Assembly: GCF_900109685.1 (NCBI RefSeq)
Contig: NZ_FOBB01000007.1
Location: 334,093 to 398,092, forward strand
Reading direction: 5' to 3'
DNA length: 64,000 nt
From: Chitinophaga rupis
GTDB lineage: Bacteria > Bacteroidota > Bacteroidia > Chitinophagales > Chitinophagaceae
Under the pieces are notes generated by a model, which was not told where the DNA came from, made no database searches, and saw nothing but the letters and a program-made list of their open reading frames with translations. Of this stretch, positions 58,615-64,000 are shown piece after piece; the first letter of the stretch is position 1, and each line of letters opens with the position of its first letter. The position numbers and the translations under genes are program-made.

Positions 58615-58646
58615 ACGTCCCGTAAATCAATTGATCTACGGGACGT
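58615..58646 (-). terminator. Terminator of the alpha-oxoamine synthase gene
   Basis: ACGTCCCGTA (58615-58624) pairs with TACGGGACGT (58637-58646), with ATCAATTGAT at the tip. T-rich on the minus strand. The arms are nearly the same as those of the terminator at 37430. Confidence 0.85.
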
Positions 58647-58667
58647 TTGCGTTTACAGCAGCGGGTT

Positions 58668-59909
58668 TTACACCATAGGTATCTCCGCTACCTTATATTC
58701 TTTCCTGTCCAGCTTTTGCTTGGTTTCGCTGAAAGCTTTCAGGGTTTGTGCAATATCATCATCGCTGTGCACTGCGGTAGGTATCAGGCGGTAAATGATC
58801 TGCCCTTTTGGTATTACCGGGTATACTACAATAGAGCAGAAAATGTTGTAATTCTCCCGCAGGTCCAGGCACATAGCGGTAGCCTCCGGAATATCGCCCT
58901 GCAGGTAAATAGGGGTTACCGGGGAGTTGGTGTGCCCGATGTTAAACCCTTTTTCCTTAAGGCCGCGCTGCAGCTTGTTCACATTATCCCACAGCTTTGC
59001 CTTCAGGGCGGGCTGGGTACGCATGAGCTCCACTCTTTTCAAATGTCCTATTACCAGCGGTAAGGGAATGGATTTGGCAAAGATCTGGGCGCGCATATTA
59101 TAGCGCAGGTAGTTAATAATGCCTTTATCGCCGCTCATAAAAGCGCCTATAGAAGCGCCTGATTTGGCAAAAGTGTTGAACAGCAGGTCTATTTTATCCT
59201 GTACGCCCTGCTCTTCGCCGGTACCGGCGCCGGTTTTACCCATGGTGCCAAAACCATGCGCATCATCCACCAGCAGGCGGAACTCGTATTTATCTTTCAG
59301 CGCGGCAATCTCTTTCAGCTTGCCCTGGTCGCCGGCCATGCCAAACACGCCTTCCGTAACTACCAGTATGCCACCACCGGTGGTTTTGATAAGCTCTACG
59401 GCGCGGTTCAGCTGCTTTTCACAATCTACTATATCATTGTGCTTGAACACATAACGGTGGCCCTGGTGCAGGCGCAGGCCATCAATAATGCTGGCGTGGC
59501 ATTCTGCATCATACACAATCACATCCCTGCGGTTACATATGGCGTCAATAGCGCTCATAATGCCCTGGTAGCCGTAGTTCAGCAGGGTAGTATCCTCTTT
59601 CCCCATGTAATCAGACAGCTCTTTTTCCAACTGCTCATGGTAATTGGTGTTGCCGCTCATCATACGGGCGCCCATAGGGGCGGCTAAACCAAAATCAGCT
59701 GCAGCCTTTGCATCTGTGGCGCGTACTTCCGGATGGTTGGCCAGGCCCAGGTAGTTATTCAGGCTCCATACAATTTTTTCCCGGCCTCTGAATTTCATAC
59801 GCGGGCCAATTTCCCCTTCCAGCTTGGGGAAGGCAAAATAGCCATGGGCCCTTTCAGAATGCTCCCCAATGGGGCCTCTATGCTTCAGCAGCTTCTCAAA
59901 TATATCCAT
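58668..59909 (-). CDS. Alpha-oxoamine synthase, probably serine palmitoyltransferase
   Basis: 413 aa, PLP fold type I. N-terminus MDIFEKLLKHRGPIGEHSE, then YFAFPKLEGEIGPRMKF and WSLNNYLGLANHPEVR. Active-site elements: VYDAECHASIIDGLRLHQG, LLVDDAHGFGTMGKTGAGT, and the PLP lysine in FNTFAKSGASIGAF. The whole pattern, including the end VVYPVIPKGQIIYRLIPTA, is like the Bacteroidota serine palmitoyltransferase that starts sphingolipid synthesis (serine plus palmitoyl-CoA to 3-ketosphinganine). 2-amino-3-ketobutyrate CoA ligase (Kbl) is the main alternative. Monocistronic. Confidence 0.85.
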   Translation of the reverse strand: MDIFEKLLKHRGPIGEHSERAHGYFAFPKLEGEIGPRMKFRGREKIVWSLNNYLGLANHPEVRATDAKAAADFGLAAPMGARMMSGNTNYHEQLEKELSDYMGKEDTTLLNYGYQGIMSAIDAICNRRDVIVYDAECHASIIDGLRLHQGHRYVFKHNDIVDCEKQLNRAVELIKTTGGGILVVTEGVFGMAGDQGKLKEIAALKDKYEFRLLVDDAHGFGTMGKTGAGTGEEQGVQDKIDLLFNTFAKSGASIGAFMSGDKGIINYLRYNMRAQIFAKSIPLPLVIGHLKRVELMRTQPALKAKLWDNVNKLQRGLKEKGFNIGHTNSPVTPIYLQGDIPEATAMCLDLRENYNIFCSIVVYPVIPKGQIIYRLIPTAVHSDDDIAQTLKAFSETKQKLDRKEYKVAEIPMV

Positions 59910-59949
59910 ATGTTAATTAATGATTAATTGTGATCATTAAAAATCGGCA

Positions 59950-59957
59950 CAAAGGTA
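59950..59957 (-). promoter_or_regulatory. Promoter of the alpha-oxoamine synthase gene
   Basis: Minus-strand -7 TACCTTTG, 40 bases upstream of the start codon. Confidence 0.6.
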
Positions 59958-59986
59958 TTAAATAATTACTTTTTGTAATCTTCCAT

Positions 59987-59994
59987 TACTTTTG
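59987..59994 (+). promoter_or_regulatory. Promoter of the PafA-like phosphatase gene
   Basis: -7 element TACTTTTG. It implies a leader of about 120 bases, which contains the 10-bp palindrome CTGTATACAG (60044-60053). Confidence 0.55.
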
Positions 59995-60119
59995 TTCCCG
60001 CTTACCAAAACAATAAAATTTTCATTCACCACCAGGAAGCAGCCTGTATACAGTGAACCGGAAAGGCAAACCTGCGGCATCGCTTCATAGAACGGTTTTA
60101 AAAAAATAATGTCTCTGTC

Positions 60120-61784
60120 ATGAAATGGATCAACTTACTGGTATCGGCATGTTTGTTTTTATCACATGGGTCTGCAGCTCAGAAAGCCACTTCTCCCCAA
60201 CCTTTTTATCGCCCTGCTGAAACAGCGGCTAAAACAGCCGGCCGTCCTAAGCTGGTGGTCGGCGTGGTGGTAGATCAGATGCGGTGGGACTATCTGTACC
60301 GTTATTACAACCGTTATACCGCTAACGGGTTTAAACGCTTGTTACGCGATGGATTCTCCTGCGAAAATACGTTAATTAACTATGCACCCACCATTACCGC
60401 CTGCGGGCATACCTGTATTTATACCGGCTCCGTACCGGCGGTGCATGGCATTATCGGGAATGACTGGTGTAATGTACAGCTACACAGGAACATGTATTGC
60501 GTGGAGGACAGCACTGTTAGCAGTGTAGGCGGCGGCGCCCTGGCCGGTAAAATGAGCCCCCGCAATTTGCTGGTAACCACTATTGGTGATGAGCTGCGTT
60601 TATCCAACAACTTCCAGAGCAAGGTGGTAGGTGTAGCCATTAAAGACCGCGGCGCTATTTTACCTGCCGGCCATAATGCTACGGCTGCTTACTGGTATGA
60701 TGGTACCAGCGGCAACTGGATCAGCAGCACGTATTACATGAATGCCCTGCCAGGCTGGGTGCAGGACTTTAACGGTCAGCAATGGCCCGGCCAGTACCTG
60801 AAAGCGCCCTGGAACACGCTGTACCCTATTGGTACCTATAACCTGAGCACTGCCGATGAAAAGGCCTACGAGGGCAAATATAAAGGGGCGGACAATACCT
60901 CCTTTCCGCATGACCTGAGCGCCAATGCAAAATCCCTGATCGCCGCTACACCCTGGGGTAATACCATGACGCTGGAATTTGCCAAAAAAGCACTGGAAGC
61001 CTATAAGCTGGGTAGTGGTGATGTAACGGACCTGCTGGCCATCAGCCTTTCCTCCACCGACTATGTGGGCCACCAGTTTGGGCCTAATTCTGTTGAAATA
61101 GAAGATACTTACCTGCGCCTGGATAAAGACCTGGCAGCCTTTTTTGATTACCTGGATAAAAAAGTAGGTAAGGGGCAATACACTTTTTTCATAACAGCGG
61201 ATCATGGCGTGGCGCACGTACCCGGCTTTATGGAAGAGAACAAAATGCCCGGCAAAACCTTCAATGATGTTACGCTTATTAAAAGCCTGAATGATAGTAT
61301 TAATGCCCGTTTGGGCATTGCTAAAGCAGTACTGGGCGCCAGCAATTATCAGCTGTACCTGGATCATGCAGCCATTGCCAAAGCAGGTAAAACCCAGAAA
61401 GAGGTTGCCGGTTTTATTATAGCCCAGGTAATGGAATTACCTGCGGTAGTAAATGCATTTCCTTTACAGGAATTAATGACCACCCCTTTACCGGAACCTA
61501 TGCGCAGCATGCTGCTGAATGGCTTTAATGCCAAACGCGGCGGGGATATACAGCTGGTGCTGGCGCCGGGATGGATAGAAGGCGGCTCTACCGGCACTAC
61601 GCACGGCCTGTGGTATCCGTATGATGCGCATATTCCGCTGGTATGGATGGGCTGGGGCATTCCGGCCGGTAAAAGTAACCGCACTATTGGTATGACGGAT
61701 ATTACCCCTACACTGGCGGCGCTGCTGCACATACAAATGCCCAGCGGTAACGTGGGTAAAGTAATTGAAGAAATAACAAGGTAG
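60120..61784 (+). CDS. Secreted PafA-like alkaline phosphatase
   Basis: 554 aa, alkaline-phosphatase superfamily. Signal peptide 1-20 (ends GSAAQ). Metal and catalytic elements: VVGVVVDQMRWDYL (metal Asp), NYAPTITACGHTCIYTGS (Thr nucleophile), SLSSTDYVGHQFGPNS (Asp and His), and FITADHGVAHVPG (Asp, His). The arrangement follows the calcium-activated PafA phosphatases of Bacteroidota, which release phosphate from organic monoesters outside the cell. A phosphodiesterase/nucleotide pyrophosphatase role cannot be excluded. Confidence 0.88.
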   Translation: MKWINLLVSACLFLSHGSAAQKATSPQPFYRPAETAAKTAGRPKLVVGVVVDQMRWDYLYRYYNRYTANGFKRLLRDGFSCENTLINYAPTITACGHTCIYTGSVPAVHGIIGNDWCNVQLHRNMYCVEDSTVSSVGGGALAGKMSPRNLLVTTIGDELRLSNNFQSKVVGVAIKDRGAILPAGHNATAAYWYDGTSGNWISSTYYMNALPGWVQDFNGQQWPGQYLKAPWNTLYPIGTYNLSTADEKAYEGKYKGADNTSFPHDLSANAKSLIAATPWGNTMTLEFAKKALEAYKLGSGDVTDLLAISLSSTDYVGHQFGPNSVEIEDTYLRLDKDLAAFFDYLDKKVGKGQYTFFITADHGVAHVPGFMEENKMPGKTFNDVTLIKSLNDSINARLGIAKAVLGASNYQLYLDHAAIAKAGKTQKEVAGFIIAQVMELPAVVNAFPLQELMTTPLPEPMRSMLLNGFNAKRGGDIQLVLAPGWIEGGSTGTTHGLWYPYDAHIPLVWMGWGIPAGKSNRTIGMTDITPTLAALLHIQMPSGNVGKVIEEITR

Positions 61785-61812
61785 CCGCGCGGCTGTGCAG
61801 ATGAGGGGAATG

Positions 61813-61863
61813 TGCTGATATACTATGTGCTGGTATGTTACCGGTAGCGTTAGTATATCAGCA
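61813..61863. other. Perfect 12-bp hairpin after the phosphatase gene
   Basis: TGCTGATATACT (61813-61824) and AGTATATCAGCA (61852-61863). The nearby words GTGCTGGTATG and CAGCACATT repeat the theme. The T tract is poor, so its role as terminator is doubtful. Confidence 0.7.
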
Positions 61864-62027
61864 TATTAATTTTATACCGTATTGCAGCATAGGGGTTAAT
61901 TACCTGTCAGCACATTTACGTATCCACATATCTGCACACCGGTTTAGAGCGTTTAATTAGTTTGAGATTTGGTCTCAATTTAAGTAAATTGCTTTCCGGC
62001 CCCGGCCGGTGTATTAAAAATGTAACC

Positions 62028-62825
62028 TTGTCACACAACCTTACAACTACTTTTTCATTCATTACCTATGAGGTGAAGAACCGTATTGCAACGGTTACCT
62101 TAAACCGGCCTGAAAAGCGTAATGCGCTGAATGGCGCCATGGTAGCGGAGCTACAGCAGGCGTTCAAGCAAGCGGGGGATGATGACGCGGTAAAAGTGAT
62201 CCTGTTAACAGGGGCCGGCGATGCTTTTTGCGCCGGCGCCGACCTGGAATACCTGCAACAGCTACAGCAGAATACTTTTGATGAAAACCTGGCAGATTCC
62301 AAGGCCCTGATGCAGCTAATGCAGCAGATATACCATCATGATAAAATAGTGATCGCCCTGGTACAGGGGCATGCCATTGCAGGCGGCTGCGGGCTGGTAA
62401 CCCTGTGCGACCTGAGCTATGCAGTGCCGGAAGCCTTACTGGGCTATACCGAGGTAAAGATCGGGTTTATACCTGCGCTGGTGTCTGTATTCCTGGTACG
62501 CAAAACAGGGGAGGGCCGTGCGCGGGAGCTGTTGTTAACCGGTAAGCTGGTGAGCGCAGACAAAGCACAGGCCTATGGACTTATTAACGAAGTAGTACCC
62601 AAAGCAGAGATAACCGACTACGTGAACAAGATAGCGGCCGGCTTATGTGAAGAAGCTGCTGCAAATTCTCTGAAAGTTACTAAACAATTGATAGGCATGG
62701 TGTTGGATAAGCCGCTGGATGAGGCCCTGGAACAAGCGGCCCGCCTGAATGCACAAACCCGTGAGCATGCGGAGTGCAGGAGGGGGATCCAGGCGTTTTT
62801 GAATAAAGAGAAGCTAGCCTGGTGA
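62028..62825 (+). CDS. Enoyl-CoA hydratase/isomerase family protein
   Basis: 265 aa from TTG 62028; no in-frame ATG precedes the conserved domain and the frame is open back to a TTG at 61962, so the start is uncertain. Crotonase fold: VTLNRPEKRNALNGAMVAELQQAF, the oxyanion-hole segment LTGAGDAFCAGADLEYLQQ and the second one GHAIAGGCGLVTLCDLSYA, with Glu in YTEVKIGFIPALVSV in the position of the catalytic acid. Probably hydrates or isomerises an acyl-CoA in fatty-acid or amino-acid breakdown; the exact pathway is unknown. Followed by a 44-base gap to the next gene. Confidence 0.82.
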   Translation: MSHNLTTTFSFITYEVKNRIATVTLNRPEKRNALNGAMVAELQQAFKQAGDDDAVKVILLTGAGDAFCAGADLEYLQQLQQNTFDENLADSKALMQLMQQIYHHDKIVIALVQGHAIAGGCGLVTLCDLSYAVPEALLGYTEVKIGFIPALVSVFLVRKTGEGRARELLLTGKLVSADKAQAYGLINEVVPKAEITDYVNKIAAGLCEEAAANSLKVTKQLIGMVLDKPLDEALEQAARLNAQTREHAECRRGIQAFLNKEKLAW

Positions 62826-62869
62826 GTAATTATTAATTAGCCCGGACCTATGAAAAATAAAAGATAAAA

Positions 62870-63538
62870 ATGCACAGAAAATCACTCAACAAATGGCTGC
62901 TTATTTTTTTGATATGCAGTATGGCAGCAGGCCGTCTGTGTGCACAGCGTTTGGTGTCTGACATGAAGATTGTGTACAAGCTGGAGCTGCCACCCGAGCA
63001 ACTGCAGGCCGATGCGATGCTGGAAGGCAGCACCCTTACCCAATACATGCGCGGTCACCTGAGCAGGATAGATATGAACCTGAACGTGGTGCACTATACT
63101 TACCTGATTAACAGCAAAGAGCAGACCCTGATAACATTGATCGATAACCATGGTGATAAATATCTCATCCGTTCCGACAAGGAAGAATATGATAAGGAGC
63201 TGAAACAGTACACCGGCATCCGCTTTAAGGACGAAGCAGGTACCAAGGAGCTGCTGGGCTATACCTGCAAAAAAGCCACCGGCATTATGCCGGACGGCAA
63301 AACTTTTGAAGTATACTATACCCCTGACCTGATACCGGAAAACAAACATTACAACCGGCGGTTTGTGAACCTGAAGGGAATGCCGCTGCAGTTTGAAATT
63401 ATTACCCGCACCGGCGCTAAAATGAACGTAATAGCCACTAATATAGACTTACACCCGGTACCGGCCGCTTTATTTGAAACGCCTGTTTCCGGTTATAAAG
63501 TGATCAGCAAAGAGGAGCTGCAGAAAATGGGGAGCTGA
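62870..63538 (+). CDS. Exported protein of unknown function, 222 aa
   Basis: Signal peptide 1-25 (ends GRLCAQ). The mature part looks like a DUF4412-type lipocalin-like fold: IDMNLNVVHYTYLINSKEQTLITLID, KELLGYTCKKATGIMPDGKTFEVYYTPDL and MPLQFEIITRTGAKMNVIA. The block LGYxCKKAT...YYTPDL is also seen in GLPGLI-type Bacteroidota proteins. Function unknown. It may be cotranscribed with the enoyl-CoA hydratase. Confidence 0.75.
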   Translation: MHRKSLNKWLLIFLICSMAAGRLCAQRLVSDMKIVYKLELPPEQLQADAMLEGSTLTQYMRGHLSRIDMNLNVVHYTYLINSKEQTLITLIDNHGDKYLIRSDKEEYDKELKQYTGIRFKDEAGTKELLGYTCKKATGIMPDGKTFEVYYTPDLIPENKHYNRRFVNLKGMPLQFEIITRTGAKMNVIATNIDLHPVPAALFETPVSGYKVISKEELQKMGS

Positions 63539-63563
63539 TTAAGGAAGCTGTTAAAATAATTAA

Positions 63564-63592
63564 GGCCGGCGTTAGTTAATGCCGGCTTTTTT
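63564..63592 (+). terminator. Terminator after the exported protein gene
   Basis: GCCGGC (63565-63570) and GCCGGC (63581-63586), extended by AAG/CTT, then six T. Confidence 0.9.
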
Positions 63593-63723
63593 ATGGATAA
63601 AACCGGGATGAGGGCGGGTTGGTTACGATTTAATGCCGGGTGTCTTAGTACAGAAAAACCTTACAGTTGACGTATTGAATGCAGAATTGGCTTTACATGT
63701 TGTAGATTGTTTCAGCGAGCGCT

Positions 63724-64000
63724 TTACAAGGGTAATTTACTCATTGTTTTTTTTCTTGGCTTCCATTTTTTGGCCAAAGGGCCTGTTCTGGTATGTGCCT
63801 CATTGGGCGTCAGATAGTTACAACTCATATGAGGCCTGACACGGTTATAATAGTCGATGGCCTTACCAACAGCATTGACGGCGTCGCCATAGTTGCTAAA
63901 CGTCCTTTTCAGCCCAAACTCATGTTTTAAAATGCCATTTACGCGTTCTGCCATAGCATTATCGTAGGGGCTGCCTGATTCAGTCATGGAAATACTAATT
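63724..64000 (-). mobile_element. IS3-family insertion sequence, left end with transposase C-terminus
   Basis: The minus-strand frame runs from the window edge to a stop at 63724-63726. It translates as ...ISISMTESGSPYDNAMAERVNGILKHEFGLKR, the last part of the IS3 OrfB integrase core: DNA plus the catalytic Glu of the DDE triad in AMAERVNGILKHE, and the family end YYNRVRPHMSCNYLTP. The N-terminal part, including the two Asp residues and OrfA, lies beyond 64000. I could not fix the terminal inverted repeat, which should lie between about 63600 and 63724. Confidence 0.85.

Larger units (their letters stand above)
57953..58667. other. Long intergenic region with promoter and terminator signals but no gene
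   Basis: About 700 bases. The purL terminator (57974-58014) is followed by a TAGGTTTG element (58045-58052), an inverted repeat CATACATA/TATGTATG (58078-58085, 58107-58114), a 15-codon ORF of doubtful value (58468-58515) and a strong terminator (58552-58580). A non-coding RNA of up to about 500 bases would explain these signals. Confidence 0.45.

Noticed and set aside
63633..63839. 68-codon plus-strand ORF at the insertion element edge
   Set aside because: It overlaps the transposase on the opposite strand and has no recognisable features.
1..64000. tRNA, rRNA or CRISPR arrays
   Set aside because: No T-loop GTTCGANTC pattern in a cloverleaf context and no regularly spaced direct repeats of 25-40 bases were seen; the word repeats are too short and irregular.

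Overview
The window is a chromosomal segment of a Bacteroidota bacterium, most likely of the Chitinophagaceae/Chitinophaga type. Evidence: genes lack clear Shine-Dalgarno sequences; promoters fit the Bacteroidota consensus (-33 TTTG, -7 TAnnTTTG, often TACCTTTG or TATCTTTG); a PorV-type outer-membrane protein and a type IX secretion (T9SS) sorting domain are present; the branched-chain 2-oxoacid dehydrogenase E1 is an alpha-beta fusion; S14, S4 and L36 are zinc-free; glutamine synthetase is type III. The species cannot be named from sequence alone.

Layout. 1-203 is the end of a branched-chain aminotransferase, followed by a small conserved protein. 1000-1879 is rpsL-rpsG, closed by its own terminator. 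2164-7211, on the minus strand, is a four-gene surface/secretion cluster: small T9SS cargo, PorV, short exported protein, collagen-like 998-residue protein. It sits between rpsG and fusA, which are adjacent in most bacteria. fusA follows with its own promoter. Next come a PQQ-type sugar dehydrogenase and a small beta-barrel protein, then a stretch with a candidate micropeptide gene. 12931-29816 is the S10-spc-alpha supercluster (rpsJ to rplQ, including secY, map, infA, rpmJ and rpoA), with internal promoters before rplX, rplO and infA. Most of its spacers carry a perfect or near-perfect hairpin.

29954-63538 is mostly housekeeping: carA, a class I aminotransferase, a DUF1573 protein, the fused 2-oxoacid dehydrogenase E1, a D-2-hydroxyacid dehydrogenase, an orphan response regulator, a YebC-family protein, an amino-acid permease, a dicarboxylate symporter, DedA and MFS transporters, a MarR regulator, malate dehydrogenase, a thioredoxin-like protein, efp-accB-accC, a GH43 glycosidase, glutamine synthetase III, purL, an alpha-oxoamine synthase (probably serine palmitoyltransferase), a PafA-like phosphatase, an enoyl-CoA hydratase and an exported protein. 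An IS3-family transposase fragment runs off the right edge.

The less ordinary elements are the PorV/collagen block inside the str region, the structured spacers of the ribosomal cluster (notably rpsJ-rplC), an EF-P whose loop lacks the PGKG motif, an RGG-rich tail on S3, a 23-codon amphipathic peptide ORF with its own terminator, and several orphan promoter or terminator signals suggesting unannotated small RNAs. No tRNA, rRNA or CRISPR array was seen.
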